A DNA stretch of 64,000 bases from Jiangella aurantiaca (GTDB taxonomy: Bacteria > Actinomycetota > Actinomycetes > Jiangellales > Jiangellaceae), in the NCBI RefSeq assembly GCF_004349105.1, contig NZ_SMLB01000004.1, forward strand, positions 62,001-126,000, given 5' to 3'. The translations under genes were made by a program, and so were the position numbers. Below are positions 1 through 9,497 of this stretch, piece by piece. The notes under the pieces are model-generated. The model was not told where the DNA came from. It did no database searches and saw only the letters and a program-made list of their open reading frames with translations. Positions within the stretch are counted from its first letter, which is position 1. The number at the start of each line of letters is the position of its first letter.

Positions 1-396
1 CGGCCCGGTGGCGGCGCGAAGATCGCCCGCTCCGCCGGCGCCAGCGTCCAGCTGGTCGCCAAGGAGGGCACCTGGGCGCAGCTGCGCATGCCGTCCGGCG
101 AGATCCGCAACGTCGACGTGCGCTGCCGCGCCACCGTCGGCGAGGTCGGCAACGCCGAGCAGTCGAACATCAACTGGGGCAAGGCCGGCCGCATGCGCTG
201 GAAGGGCAAGCGCCCGACGGTCCGCGGTGTCGCCATGAACCCGGTCGACCACCCGCACGGTGGTGGTGAGGGCAAGACCTCCGGTGGCCGTCACCCGGTC
301 AACCCGAACGGCCGTCCCGAGGGGCGCACCCGCCGGAAGAACAAGCCCAGCGACCGTCAGATCGTCCGCCGTCGCAAGACCGGCAAGAAGCGCTGA
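1..396 (+). CDS. rplB: 50S ribosomal protein L2, C-terminal part (5' end outside window)
   Basis: The reading frame is open from the first base and ends at TGA 394-396, giving the last 131 residues of L2, a 23S rRNA-binding protein close to the peptidyl-transferase centre. The hallmark [12 protein letters not shown] loop with its conserved histidine is encoded at about 239-274, followed by the basic [13 protein letters not shown] tail. L2 is usually about 275 residues, so roughly half the gene is missing to the left. It is followed after 17 bases by rpsS, the normal S10 operon order. Confidence 0.97.
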   Translation, partial: RPGGGAKIARSAGASVQLVAKEGTWAQLRMPSGEIRNVDVRCRATVGEVGNAEQSNINWGKAGRMRWKGKRPTVRGVAMNPVDHPHGGGEGKTSGGRHPVNPNGRPEGRTRRKNKPSDRQIVRRRKTGKKR

Positions 397-413
397 GTCG
401 GGAGTAGGAAAAG

Positions 414-695
414 ATGCCGCGCAGCCTGAAGAAGGGCCCCTTCGTCGACGAGCACCTGGCCAAGAAGGTCGATGTTCAGAACGAGAAGGGCACGAAGAAC
501 GTCATCAAGACCTGGTCCCGTCGCTCGATGATCGTGCCGGACATGATCGGCCACACCATCGCGGTGCACGACGGCCGCAAGCACGTCCCGGTGTTCGTCA
601 CTGAGGCGATGGTCGGGCACAAGCTCGGCGAGTTCGCGCCCACGCGCACGTTCAAGGGCCACGAGAAGGACGACCGCCGCGCCCGGCGCCGGTGA
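414..695 (+). CDS. rpsS: 30S ribosomal protein S19
   Basis: A 93-residue protein, the usual S19 length, starting [16 protein letters not shown]19 sits in the head of the small subunit, where it binds 16S rRNA together with S13. The conserved TWSRRS and [15 protein letters not shown] stretches are present. A GGAGTAGGAAAAG ribosome-binding region lies just before the ATG. It is in the S10 operon between rplB and rplV. Confidence 0.98.
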   Translation: MPRSLKKGPFVDEHLAKKVDVQNEKGTKNVIKTWSRRSMIVPDMIGHTIAVHDGRKHVPVFVTEAMVGHKLGEFAPTRTFKGHEKDDRRARRR

Positions 696-725
696 CGTCC
701 ACCACGGAATGACTGAGGAGTAACG

Positions 726-1127
726 ATGGAAGCCAGGGCTCAAGCGCGGTTCGTCCGCGTCACGCCCATGAAGGCGCGCCGTGTGGTGGACCTGATCCGT
801 GGAATGGACGCGGACGAGGCCTCGGCGCTGCTGCGGTTCGCCCCGCAGGCGGCCGCCGAGCCGGTGCGCAAGGTGCTCGAGAGCGCCATCGCCAACGCCG
901 ACGACCTCGCCGGCACGCCGCGCGAGACGCTCGTCATCGCGCAGGCGTATGTCGACGACGGCCCGACGATGAAGCGGTTTCGTCCGCGCGCACACGGCCG
1001 CGCGAGCCGCATCAACAAGCGGACGTGCCACATCACGGTGATCGTCGACGACAAGGCGACAGTCACCGCGGCCTCGACGGGGAAACGTGCCTCGGCCGGT
1101 GCCGCAGCGAAGGGAGGGGCCCGCTAG
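726..1127 (+). CDS. rplV: 50S ribosomal protein L22
   Basis: 133 residues with the typical L22 start ([20 protein letters not shown]) and the loop sequence [21 protein letters not shown] that lines the peptide exit tunnel. The last residues form a short Ala/Lys/Gly-rich tail ([14 protein letters not shown]) that is longer than in E. coli L22 (110 residues). The ATG follows GAGGAG with good spacing. The stop codon TAG shares its last base with the GTG start of rpsC, implying translational coupling. Confidence 0.98.
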   Translation: MEARAQARFVRVTPMKARRVVDLIRGMDADEASALLRFAPQAAAEPVRKVLESAIANADDLAGTPRETLVIAQAYVDDGPTMKRFRPRAHGRASRINKRTCHITVIVDDKATVTAASTGKRASAGAAAKGGAR

Positions 1128-1981
1128 TGGGTCAGAAGATCAACCCGCACGGGTTCCGGCTGGGTGTCTCCACCGATCACAAGAGCCGGTGGTTCGCCGA
1201 CAGCACGACCCAGGGTCAGCGCTACCGCGACTACATCGCCGAAGACGTCGCCATCCGCAAGCTGATGACCGACGGCATGGAGCGCGCCGGCATCTCGCAC
1301 GTCGACATCGAGCGCACTCGCGACCGCGTGCGCGTCGACATCCACACCGCCCGGCCGGGCATTGTCATCGGCCGCCGCGGGGTGGGCGCGGACCGCCTGC
1401 GCTCTGAGCTCGAGAAGCTCACCGGCAAGCAGGTCCAGATGAACGTCCTCGAGGTCAAGCAGCCCGAGATCGACGCTCAGCTGGTCGCCCAGGGCGTGGC
1501 CGAGCAGCTCTCGGCTCGTGTGGCGTTCCGCCGCGCGATGCGCAAGGCGCTGCAGACCACGATGCGTGCCGGTGCCAAGGGTGTCCGGATCCAGTGCTCG
1601 GGCCGTCTCGGCGGCGCCGAGATGAGCCGCTCGGAGTTCTACCGCGAGGGCCGGGTCCCGCTGCACACGCTGCGCGCCGACGTCGACTACGGCTTCTACG
1701 AGGCCCGCACCACCTTCGGCCGCATCGGCGTGAAGGTGTGGATCTACAAGGGTGACGTGAGCGGCTCCCGCGCCGAGCGCGCCGCTGAGCAGGCCGCGCA
1801 GGCCCGCGCTCAGCAGCAGCGCGGCGGCGGTGGCGGCCGTGGCCGTCCCGAGCGCCGCCGGCCGGGTGGCCGCGGCGACCGCGACAACGCTCCCGCCACC
1901 CAGGCCGCTCCGGCCGAGGCGACCGCGCCTGAGGCGCCGGCCGCCGACGCCGCCGCGACCACGACGGGCCAGGAGGGTTGA
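1127..1981 (+). CDS. rpsC: 30S ribosomal protein S3
   Basis: GTG start overlapping the rplV stop; 284 residues beginning [14 protein letters not shown]. It contains the KH domain with [14 protein letters not shown] and the C-terminal S3 domain ([17 protein letters not shown]). S3 is at the mRNA entry site of the small subunit and contributes to helicase activity. After residue 205 or so comes a low-complexity tail rich in Ala, Gln, Gly, Arg and Pro, about 75 residues long, which makes the protein longer than the 233-residue E. coli form; such tails are common in actinobacteria. Confidence 0.97.
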   Translation: MGQKINPHGFRLGVSTDHKSRWFADSTTQGQRYRDYIAEDVAIRKLMTDGMERAGISHVDIERTRDRVRVDIHTARPGIVIGRRGVGADRLRSELEKLTGKQVQMNVLEVKQPEIDAQLVAQGVAEQLSARVAFRRAMRKALQTTMRAGAKGVRIQCSGRLGGAEMSRSEFYREGRVPLHTLRADVDYGFYEARTTFGRIGVKVWIYKGDVSGSRAERAAEQAAQARAQQQRGGGGGRGRPERRRPGGRGDRDNAPATQAAPAEATAPEAPAADAAATTTGQEG

Positions 1982-1985
1982 GACC

Positions 1986-2405
1986 ATGCTGATCCCCCGC
2001 AAGGTCAAGCACCGCAAGCAGCACCACCCGAAGCGCCGCGGCATGGCCAAGGGCGGCACGTCGCTGGCCTTCGGTGAGTACGGCATCCAGGCGGTCGAGG
2101 GCCACTACGTGACCAACCGTCAGATCGAGGCCGCTCGTATCGCCATCACCCGGCACATCCGTCGTGGCGGCAAGGTGTGGATCAACATCTACCCCGACCG
2201 TCCGCTGACCAAGAAGCCGGCCGAGACCCGCATGGGTTCCGGTAAGGGTTCGCCGGAGTGGTGGATCGCCAACGTCAAGCCGGGCCGGGTCATGTTCGAG
2301 CTGTCGTACCCGAACGAGACCGTGGCTCGCGAGGCGCTCACGCGTGCGATCCACAAGCTCCCCATGAAGGCGCGCATCGTCAAGCGCGAGGCAGGTGAGT
2401 TCTGA
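1986..2405 (+). CDS. rplP: 50S ribosomal protein L16
   Basis: 139 residues, the family length, starting [20 protein letters not shown]16 lies near the A site and the GTPase-associated region of the 50S subunit. The motif [19 protein letters not shown] is intact. The ATG was chosen because it gives the universal L16 N-terminus and lies 5 bases after the rpsC stop. The stop TGA overlaps the rpmC ATG (TGATG). Confidence 0.98.
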   Translation: MLIPRKVKHRKQHHPKRRGMAKGGTSLAFGEYGIQAVEGHYVTNRQIEAARIAITRHIRRGGKVWINIYPDRPLTKKPAETRMGSGKGSPEWWIANVKPGRVMFELSYPNETVAREALTRAIHKLPMKARIVKREAGEF

Positions 2406-2860
2406 TGGCGATCGGTTCGAAGAACCTCGACGCCGTTTCGCTGCGCGACCGCTCGGACGACGAGCTGGTCGAGGAGCTGAAGAAGGCCAAGGAGTCGCTG
2501 TTCAACCTGCGGTTCCAGGGTGCGACCGGTCAGCTCGAGAGCCACGGCCGGCTGAAGGCCGTCCGGCGCGACATCGCGCGCATCTACACGGTGATGCGCG
2601 AGCGCGAGCTGGGCATCGTCACGGTCGTGGCCGCCCCGGCCGAGAAGAAGGCTGAGGCGAAGGCCGAGAAGGCGGAGGCCAAGGCCGAGCCGAAGAAGAC
2701 GGCGGCCAAGAAGACCGCCGCCAAGGCCGAGCCCGAGGCCGATGACGCCGAGGCGCCGAAGAAGGCCGCTCCGCGCAAGCGGACGGCCAAGAAGGCAGCC
2801 CCCCAGGACACTGCGTCCTCGGCTGAGAAGCGTGCCTCGGACGAGGACGGTGCCGAGTGA
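2405..2860 (+). CDS. rpmC: 50S ribosomal protein L29 with long Lys/Ala tail
   Basis: Residues 1-75 form a normal L29 domain ([26 protein letters not shown], then [27 protein letters not shown]). L29 sits at the polypeptide exit tunnel and is part of the docking site for trigger factor and SRP. Unusually, about 75 further residues follow, built almost entirely from Lys, Ala, Glu and Pro, so the protein is 151 residues instead of the usual 60-80. The tail reads in the same frame with no stop, and its stop codon overlaps the first possible rpsQ start, so it belongs to the gene. Its function is unknown; it resembles histone H1-like basic tails. Confidence 0.95.
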   Translation: MAIGSKNLDAVSLRDRSDDELVEELKKAKESLFNLRFQGATGQLESHGRLKAVRRDIARIYTVMRERELGIVTVVAAPAEKKAEAKAEKAEAKAEPKKTAAKKTAAKAEPEADDAEAPKKAAPRKRTAKKAAPQDTASSAEKRASDEDGAE

Positions 2861-2883
2861 GCCCCGCGAACAAGGAAGAGAAC

Positions 2884-3174
2884 GTGACCGAGAGCCCGAA
2901 GACCGCCGGAAGTGCCCCGGGCGGCCGTGGCTACCGCAAGACCCGCCAGGGCGTGGTGGTCAGCGACAAGATGGACAAGACCGTCGTCGTCACCGTCGAG
3001 GACCGCTTCAAGCACCCGCTCTACGGCAAGGTCGTCCGTCGGTCGAGCAAGCTGAAGGCCCACGACGAGCAGAACACCGCCGGCATCGGCGACCGCGTCC
3101 TGCTCATGGAGACCCGTCCGCTGTCGGCCACGAAGCGCTGGCGCGTCGTGGAGATCCTCGAGAAGGCGAAGTAG
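2884..3174 (+). CDS. rpsQ: 30S ribosomal protein S17
   Basis: S17 binds helices of 16S rRNA early in 30S assembly. The OB-fold core [27 protein letters not shown] is present. The GTG at 2884 was chosen because AGGA at 2873-2876 lies seven bases before it, giving 96 residues. An in-frame GTG at 2857 overlaps the rpmC stop (GTGA) and would add nine residues; it cannot be excluded. Confidence 0.95.
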   Translation: MTESPKTAGSAPGGRGYRKTRQGVVVSDKMDKTVVVTVEDRFKHPLYGKVVRRSSKLKAHDEQNTAGIGDRVLLMETRPLSATKRWRVVEILEKAK

Positions 3175-3181
3175 GAGCGAG

Positions 3182-3550
3182 ATGATTCAGCAGGAGTCGC
3201 GACTGCGGGTCGCCGACAACACCGGTGCCAAGGAGCTCTTGTGCATCCGTGTGCTCGGTGGCTCCGGTCGGCGATACGCCGGCATCGGTGATGTCATCGT
3301 GGCCACCGTCAAGGACGCCATTCCCGGCGGCGCGGTCAAGAAGGGCGACGTCGTCAAGGCCGTCGTCGTGCGGACCGTGAAGGAGCGACGCCGTCCGGAC
3401 GGCTCCTACATCCGCTTCGACGAGAACGCGGCGGTCATCATCAGGGACGGCGGGGACCCGCGCGGGACGCGCATCTTCGGCCCCGTCGGTCGTGAGCTGC
3501 GGGACAAGCGTTTCATGCGCATCATCTCGCTCGCTCCGGAGGTGTTGTGA
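3182..3550 (+). CDS. rplN: 50S ribosomal protein L14
   Basis: 122 residues, exactly the family length, starting [28 protein letters not shown]14 contacts 16S rRNA in the intersubunit bridge and binds near the factor site. The conserved [29 protein letters not shown] block is complete. It follows rpsQ by seven bases, with GGAGCGAG as ribosome-binding site, and is followed one base later by rplX. Confidence 0.98.
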   Translation: MIQQESRLRVADNTGAKELLCIRVLGGSGRRYAGIGDVIVATVKDAIPGGAVKKGDVVKAVVVRTVKERRRPDGSYIRFDENAAVIIRDGGDPRGTRIFGPVGRELRDKRFMRIISLAPEVL

Positions 3551-3551
3551 G

Positions 3552-3890
3552 ATGAAGATCAAGAAGGGTGACAAGGTCATCGTCATCGCCGGCAAGGACA
3601 AGGGCCTGGTGGGCAAGGTCATCGCGGCCTACCCACGCCAGGAGCGTGTCCTCGTCGAGGGCGTCAACCGCATCACCAAGCACCAGAAGCCGACCCAGAC
3701 GGCCCGCGGCACGCAGCAGTCCGGTGGGATCATCCACCAGGAGGCGCCGATCCACGTCTCGAACGTGATGATCGCCGTCGAGGCCGACGTGGAGGGCAAG
3801 AAGAAGACGGTGGGCACCCGGGTCGGGTACCGCATCGACGACAACGGCAACAAGGTCCGGTACGCCAAGCGCACCGGTGAGGACATCTGA
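3552..3890 (+). CDS. rplX: 50S ribosomal protein L24
   Basis: 112 residues with an N-terminal KOW motif ([20 protein letters not shown]). L24 starts 50S assembly by binding the 5' domain of 23S rRNA. The ATG at 3552 gives the standard MKIKKGD start. The stop overlaps the rplE start (TGATG), so the two are probably translationally coupled. L24 is encoded here in its usual spc operon place. Confidence 0.97.
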   Translation: MKIKKGDKVIVIAGKDKGLVGKVIAAYPRQERVLVEGVNRITKHQKPTQTARGTQQSGGIIHQEAPIHVSNVMIAVEADVEGKKKTVGTRVGYRIDDNGNKVRYAKRTGEDI

Positions 3891-4459
3891 TGACCACCAC
3901 CACTGAGACCCGCGCACTGCCGCGGCTCAAGCAGCGCTACCGCGACGAGATCATCGCGGCGCTGCGCGAGCAGTTCCAGATCGCGAACGTCATGCAGGTG
4001 CCGACGGTGACCAAGGTCGTCGTCAACATGGGTGTCGGCGAGGCCGCCCGCGACGCGAAGCTCATCGAGGGCGCGGTCGCCGACCTCGCGGCCATCACCG
4101 GCCAGCGGCCGGCGATCACCAAGGCGCGCAAGTCGATCGCGCAGTTCAAGCTGCGCGAGGGCATGCCCATCGGTGCGCACGCCACGCTGCGCGGCGACCG
4201 CATGTGGGAGTTCCTGGACCGCCTGGTGACCATCGCGCTGCCGCGCATCCGGGACTTCCGCGGCCTGTCGGGCAAGCAGTTCGACGGCAACGGGAACTAC
4301 ACCTTCGGCCTCAACGAGCAGTCGATGTTCCACGAGATCAACCAGGACAGGATCGACCGGGTCCGCGGCATGGACATCACGGTCGTCACGACCGCCACCA
4401 ACGACGACCAGGGTCGGGCGCTGCTCAAGCTGCTCGGTTTCCCGTTCAAGGAGAACTGA
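3890..4459 (+). CDS. rplE: 50S ribosomal protein L5
   Basis: 189 residues. L5 binds 5S rRNA and forms part of the central protuberance, contacting P-site tRNA. The [21 protein letters not shown] and [21 protein letters not shown] segments are diagnostic. Its start shares one base with the rplX stop and it is followed by rpsN after one base, so it is tightly packed in the spc operon. Confidence 0.98.
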   Translation: MTTTTETRALPRLKQRYRDEIIAALREQFQIANVMQVPTVTKVVVNMGVGEAARDAKLIEGAVADLAAITGQRPAITKARKSIAQFKLREGMPIGAHATLRGDRMWEFLDRLVTIALPRIRDFRGLSGKQFDGNGNYTFGLNEQSMFHEINQDRIDRVRGMDITVVTTATNDDQGRALLKLLGFPFKEN

Positions 4460-4460
4460 C

Positions 4461-4646
4461 GTGGCCAAGAAGGCTCTTGTCATCAAGGCTTCGCGCAAGC
4501 CGAAGTTCGCGGTACGCGCGTACACCCGGTGCCAGAAGTGCGGGCGTCCGCACTCGGTGTACCGGAAGTTCGGGCTGTGCCGGGTGTGCCTGCGCGAGAT
4601 GGCGCACCGCGGCGAGCTGCCGGGCATCACCAAGTCCAGCTGGTAA
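4461..4646 (+). CDS. rpsN: 30S ribosomal protein S14, zinc-binding (type Z)
   Basis: A 61-residue S14 from a GTG start. It is the short zinc-containing form: Cys24, Cys27, Cys40 and Cys43 make two CxxC pairs (CQKC and CRVC). S14 completes the head of the 30S subunit. Actinobacteria often have a second, zinc-free S14 used under zinc starvation; only the zinc form is seen here. A 90-base gap separates it from rpsH. Confidence 0.97.
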   Translation: MAKKALVIKASRKPKFAVRAYTRCQKCGRPHSVYRKFGLCRVCLREMAHRGELPGITKSSW

Positions 4647-4736
4647 TCGGCCAATGCTGGTCACCCAGCAGCCAGACCCTTCGGATCGTCGCAGGTCCGC
4701 GAAGCGGAAACCACGACGGGAAAGCGGCAACCACAC

Positions 4737-5144
4737 ATGACCATGACCGACCCGATCGCAGACATGCTCACCCGTCTGCGCAACGCCAACACGGCGCACC
4801 ACGACACCGTGGCGATGCCGCACAGCAAGATCAAGGTGCACATCGCCGAGATCCTCAAGCAGCAGGGCTACATCGCCGGGTTCTCCGTGCGTGAGCCGGC
4901 CGAGGGTCAGGTGGGCAAGACGCTCGAACTCACCCTGAAGTACGGCCCGTCCCGTGAGCGCTCGATCGCCGGCATCCGCCGCGTCAGCAAGCCGGGCCTG
5001 CGGGTCTACGCGAAGGCCACCAACATGCCGCGCGTGCTCGGTGGGCTGGGCATCGCCATCATCTCCACGTCGCAGGGCCTGCTCACCGGCCAGGCGGCAG
5101 CCAAGCAGGGCGTGGGCGGGGAAGTCCTCGCCTACGTCTGGTAA
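4737..5144 (+). CDS. rpsH: 30S ribosomal protein S8
   Basis: 135 residues starting [21 protein letters not shown]8 binds the central domain of 16S rRNA and in E. coli is the autogenous regulator of the spc operon. The C-terminal [27 protein letters not shown] block is complete. Of the two in-frame ATG codons (4737 and 4743) the first was used; the second is a possible alternative. The upstream gap 4647-4736 holds no gene. Confidence 0.98.
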   Translation: MTMTDPIADMLTRLRNANTAHHDTVAMPHSKIKVHIAEILKQQGYIAGFSVREPAEGQVGKTLELTLKYGPSRERSIAGIRRVSKPGLRVYAKATNMPRVLGGLGIAIISTSQGLLTGQAAAKQGVGGEVLAYVW

Positions 5145-5165
5145 CGGGAAAGGAGCGCAACACTC

Positions 5166-5705
5166 ATGTCGCGTATCGGCAAGCTCCCGATCCCCGTTCC
5201 GTCGGGCGTCGAGGTCAACGTCGACGGCCGCGCGCTGACGGTCAAGGGGCCGAAGGGCACCCTGAACCACACGCTGCCCGAGATCATCGGCGTCGAGAAG
5301 GGTGACGACGGCGCGTTGCAGGTCGTCCGTCCCGACGACGAGCGCGAGAGCAGGGCGCTGCACGGGCTCACCCGCACGCTGGTCGCCAACATGGTCACCG
5401 GCGTCACCGAGGGCTACGTGAAGAAGCTCGAGATCGTCGGCGTCGGCTACCGCGTCACCGCCAAGGGCCAGAACCTCGAGTTCGCGCTCGGCTTCAGCCA
5501 CCCGGTCGTCGTCGAGCCGCCCGAGGGCATCACGTTCGCCGTCGAGTCGCCGACCAAGTTCTCGGTGCAGGGCATCGACAAGCAGAAGGTCGGCGAGACC
5601 GCGGCGAACATCCGCAAGATCCGCAAGCCCGAGCCGTACAAGGGCAAGGGCGTGCGCTACGAGGGCGAGCACGTCCGGCGCAAGGTCGGAAAGGCTGGGA
5701 AGTAA
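5166..5705 (+). CDS. rplF: 50S ribosomal protein L6
   Basis: 179 residues, the normal length, starting [18 protein letters not shown]6 has two similar alpha/beta domains and lies next to the sarcin-ricin loop at the factor-binding site. The second domain includes the conserved [23 protein letters not shown] sequence. GGGAAAGGAG precedes the ATG. It is followed three bases later by rplR. Confidence 0.98.
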   Translation: MSRIGKLPIPVPSGVEVNVDGRALTVKGPKGTLNHTLPEIIGVEKGDDGALQVVRPDDERESRALHGLTRTLVANMVTGVTEGYVKKLEIVGVGYRVTAKGQNLEFALGFSHPVVVEPPEGITFAVESPTKFSVQGIDKQKVGETAANIRKIRKPEPYKGKGVRYEGEHVRRKVGKAGK

Positions 5706-5708
5706 GGC

Positions 5709-6092
5709 ATGGGCATCGCGATCAATCGCCACATCAAGAAGGGCGACAAGCGGGTTGCCCGCGACCGCCGGCACCTGCGGGTCCGGAAGAAGGTCACCGG
5801 CACGGCCGAGCGTCCGCGCCTGGTCGTCACCCGGTCGCTGCGGCACATGGTGGTCCAGGTCGTCGACGACTCCACCGGCCGCACCCTGGCCTCGGCCACC
5901 AGCATGGAGGCCGACCTGCGCTCGCTCGACGGCGACAAGACCGCCAAGGCGCGCCGGGTCGGCGAGCTCGTCGCCGACCGCGCCAAGGCAATCGGAGTGG
6001 TCTCCGTTGTCTTTGATCGTGGCGGCAACCAGTACCACGGCCGTGTGGCCGCGGTGGCGGAGGGCGCCCGTGAGGGCGGCCTGAAGCTCTGA
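5709..6092 (+). CDS. rplR: 50S ribosomal protein L18
   Basis: 127 residues; L18 binds 5S rRNA with L5 and links it to the 50S subunit. The basic N-terminus, [20 protein letters not shown] and the C-terminal [28 protein letters not shown] are characteristic. It lies between rplF and rpsE in the spc operon. Confidence 0.98.
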   Translation: MGIAINRHIKKGDKRVARDRRHLRVRKKVTGTAERPRLVVTRSLRHMVVQVVDDSTGRTLASATSMEADLRSLDGDKTAKARRVGELVADRAKAIGVVSVVFDRGGNQYHGRVAAVAEGAREGGLKL

Positions 6093-6128
6093 CGACCGGC
6101 AAGATTCTCGAGAGGATAGAGGGACATC

Positions 6129-6745
<617 letters not shown>

Positions 6746-6749
<4 letters not shown>

Positions 6750-6976
6750 GCGGGCAGCTGAAGGTCCGTCAGGTCAAGAGCCCGATCGGCGGGACGTCGT
6801 CCCAGCGCAACACCCTGCGCTCGCTCGGCCTGAAGCGGATCGGACACGAGGTCGTCAAGGAGGACCGCCCTGAGATCCGGGGCATGGTCAAGACGGTGGC
6901 GCACCTCGTCACGGTCGAAGCAATCTCCGCCGCTGAGGCCGAAAATGTACAGCCGAGGAGGTCGAGAGACACATGA
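6746..6976 (+). CDS. rpmD: 50S ribosomal protein L30
   Basis: 76 residues with the single L30 domain ([25 protein letters not shown]) and about 15 extra residues at the C-terminus compared with the usual 60. L30 is a small 50S protein of the spc operon. Both ends overlap neighbours by four bases (ATGA with rpsE and with rplO), which indicates coupled translation. Confidence 0.95.
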
Positions 6977-7422
6977 GCAACTCGCCGCTGAAGCCGCACC
7001 ACCTGCGGCCGGCCCCCGGCGCCAAGACCCCGAAGACCCGTGTGGGTCGCGGAGAGGCGTCGAAGGGCAAGACCGCGGGTCGCGGCACCAAGGGCACCAA
7101 GGCCCGCTACCAGGTACCGGCCCGCTTCGAGGGCGGCCAGATGCCGCTGCACATGCGCCTGCCGAAGCTGAAGGGGTTCAAGAACCCGTTCCGCGTCGAG
7201 TTCCAGGTCGTGAACCTGGACAAGCTGGCGGCGCTGTTCCCGGAGGGCGGGGACGTCACCGTCGACGACCTCGTGGCCAAGGGCGCTGTGCGGGCCGGCA
7301 AGCCGGTCAAGGTTCTGGGCACCGGTGAGATCTCCGTTGCGCTGCGAGTGAACGCCAACGCGTTCTCCTCCAGCGCCAAGGAGAAGATCACCGCTGCTGG
7401 GGGCACCGTCACCGAGGTGTAG
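6973..7422 (+). CDS. rplO: 50S ribosomal protein L15
   Basis: 149 residues starting with [33 protein letters not shown], the glycine- and basic-rich L15 tail that threads through 23S rRNA. L15 joins late in 50S assembly. The ATG overlaps the rpmD stop. A 172-base gap separates it from secY. Confidence 0.97.
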   Translation: MSNSPLKPHHLRPAPGAKTPKTRVGRGEASKGKTAGRGTKGTKARYQVPARFEGGQMPLHMRLPKLKGFKNPFRVEFQVVNLDKLAALFPEGGDVTVDDLVAKGAVRAGKPVKVLGTGEISVALRVNANAFSSSAKEKITAAGGTVTEV

Positions 7423-7513
7423 GCGCCCCGCACCGTGTGGCCGAACGGTTCCGAGAGCGTCCTGCCGTCTTACCAGGCGACAGGCGCTTTCGGTCGTTCG
7501 GACCCGGCGGTGT

Positions 7514-7519
7514 TACCGT
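7514..7519 (+). promoter_or_regulatory. possible secY promoter -10
   Basis: The 172-base gap between rplO and secY contains TACCGT at 7514-7519 with a weak TTCGGT at 7489-7494, 19 bases upstream. It could be an internal promoter for secY-adk-map. The match is poor and this is only a suggestion; read-through from the spc operon may serve instead. Confidence 0.25.
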
Positions 7520-7594
7520 CTTTTCCGTCCGTACCACCGCGCCGGCTTCGACTGCGCAGTCGTCTCCGCCGTCGGCCATGCAGGAGGCCCTGAA

Positions 7595-8899
7595 GTGCTC
7601 AGAGTGTTCGCACAGGCGTTCCGTACACCTGACCTGCGCCAGAAATTGCTGTTCACGCTGGGCATCATCGCGATCTTCCGAGTCGGGTCGGTCCTGCCCA
7701 CGCCCGGCGTCGACGTCCCCGCGGTACGTACCTGCGTGGACCTCGCCGGGAACGAGGGCATCTACGGGATGCTCAACCTGTTCTCCGGCGGAGCGATGTT
7801 GCAGCTCGCGGTGTTCGCGCTGGGCATCATCCCGTACATCACCGCCAGCATCATCCTGCAGCTGCTGACGGTCGTGATCCCGCGCATCGAGGCGCTGCGC
7901 AAGGAAGGCGCGTCGGGACAGGCGCAGATCACGCAGTACACCCGGTACCTCACCATCGGCCTGGCGCTGCTGCAGGCGACCACCATCGTCACGCTGGCCC
8001 GCCGCGGGCAGTTCTTCCCGAACTGCCCGGAAGAGGTGCTGCAGGACGACTCGCTGACCACCGCCGCGATCATGATCATCGTGATGACGGCCGGCACCGG
8101 CCTGGTCATGTGGCTGGGCGAGCTGATCACCGACCGCGGCGTCGGCAACGGCATGTCGCTGCTGATCTTCACCCAGATCGTCGCCAGCGTGCCGGGCCTG
8201 TTCTGGGGCATCCAGACCAGCCGCGGCTGGGGCATTTTCGGCCTGGTGATCCTGGTCGCGCTGATCGTCGTCGCGCTCATCGTCTTCGTCGAGCAGGCAC
8301 AGCGCCGCATCCCGGTCCAGTACGCCAAGCGGATGGTCGGCCGGCGCATGTACGGCGGCTCGGCCACGTACATCCCGCTGAAGATCAACCAGGCCGGCGT
8401 CATCCCGGTCATCTTCGCCTCGTCCCTGCTCTACATCCCGCTGCTGGCCGCACAGTTCAACCAGACGTCCGGCTGGGCGCTGTGGATCCAGGACAACTTC
8501 ACCCGCGGCGACCACCCCGCGTACATCGTGGCGTACTTCTTGTTCATCGTCGGCTTCGCGTTCTTCTACGTGTCCATCACGTTCAACCCGAAGGACATCT
8601 CCGACAACATGAAGCGCTACGGCGGCTTCGTGCCGGGCATCCGTGCCGGCCGGGCCACCGAGGAATACCTGGCCTACGTGCTCAACCGCATCACGTCGGC
8701 CGGCGCCGTCTACCTGGCGCTCGTGGCCCTGTTGCCACTGCTGGCCTTCAACGTGCTGAACCCCGCCGACGGCGGCCAGTCGTTCAACAACATGTTCGGC
8801 GGCACCTCCATCCTGATCATGGTCGGTGTCGGCCTGCAGACCGTGCAGCAGATCGAGAGCCAGCTGCAGCAGCGCAACTACGAGGGGTTCTTGCGGTGA
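7595..8899 (+). CDS. secY: preprotein translocase subunit SecY
   Basis: 434 residues with about ten hydrophobic segments. SecY is the channel of the Sec translocon in the cytoplasmic membrane, working with SecE, SecG and SecA. Diagnostic sequences are the N-terminal LRVFAQAFRTPDLRQKLLFTL, the TM2 plug region (NLFSGGAMLQLAVFALGIIPYI), the cytoplasmic loop QRRIPVQYAKRM and the KPADVSDNMK-like FNPKDISDNMKRYGGFVPGIRAG. The GTG start was chosen because AGGAGG (7582-7587) lies seven bases before it. The last four bases overlap adk. Confidence 0.98.
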   Translation: MLRVFAQAFRTPDLRQKLLFTLGIIAIFRVGSVLPTPGVDVPAVRTCVDLAGNEGIYGMLNLFSGGAMLQLAVFALGIIPYITASIILQLLTVVIPRIEALRKEGASGQAQITQYTRYLTIGLALLQATTIVTLARRGQFFPNCPEEVLQDDSLTTAAIMIIVMTAGTGLVMWLGELITDRGVGNGMSLLIFTQIVASVPGLFWGIQTSRGWGIFGLVILVALIVVALIVFVEQAQRRIPVQYAKRMVGRRMYGGSATYIPLKINQAGVIPVIFASSLLYIPLLAAQFNQTSGWALWIQDNFTRGDHPAYIVAYFLFIVGFAFFYVSITFNPKDISDNMKRYGGFVPGIRAGRATEEYLAYVLNRITSAGAVYLALVALLPLLAFNVLNPADGGQSFNNMFGGTSILIMVGVGLQTVQQIESQLQQRNYEGFLR

Positions 8900-9480
8900 C
8901 GCGACTGTTGATCATGGGCCCGCCGGGCGCGGGTAAGGGCACCCAGGCCGAGCTGGTGGCCAAGCGCTTCGCGGTGCCGGCCATCTCAACCGGTGACATC
9001 TTCCGGTCGAACATCGCGAACGAGACCGACCTCGGCCGCCGGGTGAAGCCCTACCTCGGCCCAGGCCTCTACGTGCCGGACGAGCTGACCAACGAGGTGG
9101 TCCGCGACCGCCTCTCGCAGGCCGACGTCGCCGACGGCTTCCTGCTCGACGGCTACCCGCGCACGCTGGCGCAGGTCGACTTCCTCGACAAGGTGCTGGC
9201 CGAGCAGGGCCACGAGCTCGACCACGTCATCGTCCTGAAAGTCGACGTCGACGAGGTCGTCAAGCGGCTGCACCAACGGGCGCTCAAGGAGGGTCGCGAG
9301 GACGACACCCCCGAGACCATCCGCAAGCGGCAGGAGGTCTACCTCGAGCAGACCGATCCGCTGATCGCGGTCTACCGCGAGCGCGGCCTCGTCTTCGAGG
9401 TCGACGGCCTGGGCTCGGTCGAGGAGGTCCAGCGGCGGGTGGCCGACGCGATCGAGCAGCCGCCGCAGCCGCCGAACTGA
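8896..9480 (+). CDS. adk: adenylate kinase
   Basis: 194 residues. It catalyses ATP + AMP to 2 ADP in the cytosol. The P-loop GPPGAGKGTQ is near the N-terminus, the AMP site STGDIFR and DGYPRT follow, and the LID is the short version without the zinc/27-residue insert, as in many actinobacteria. The GTG start overlaps the secY stop (GTGA). It is cotranscribed with secY and map, a widely conserved arrangement. Confidence 0.97.
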   Translation: MTRLLIMGPPGAGKGTQAELVAKRFAVPAISTGDIFRSNIANETDLGRRVKPYLGPGLYVPDELTNEVVRDRLSQADVADGFLLDGYPRTLAQVDFLDKVLAEQGHELDHVIVLKVDVDEVVKRLHQRALKEGREDDTPETIRKRQEVYLEQTDPLIAVYRERGLVFEVDGLGSVEEVQRRVADAIEQPPQPPN

Positions 9481-9497
9481 GCCACCCAGGAGCGATC

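Noticed and set aside
8-238. A separate small gene at the left edge
   Set aside because: It is an out-of-frame shadow of rplB, whose frame is open from base 1 and has the [12 protein letters not shown] signature.
7423-7594. A tRNA in the rplO-secY gap
   Set aside because: GTGGCCGAACGGTTCCGAGAG at first looks tRNA-like, but no cloverleaf with acceptor and T arms could be formed.
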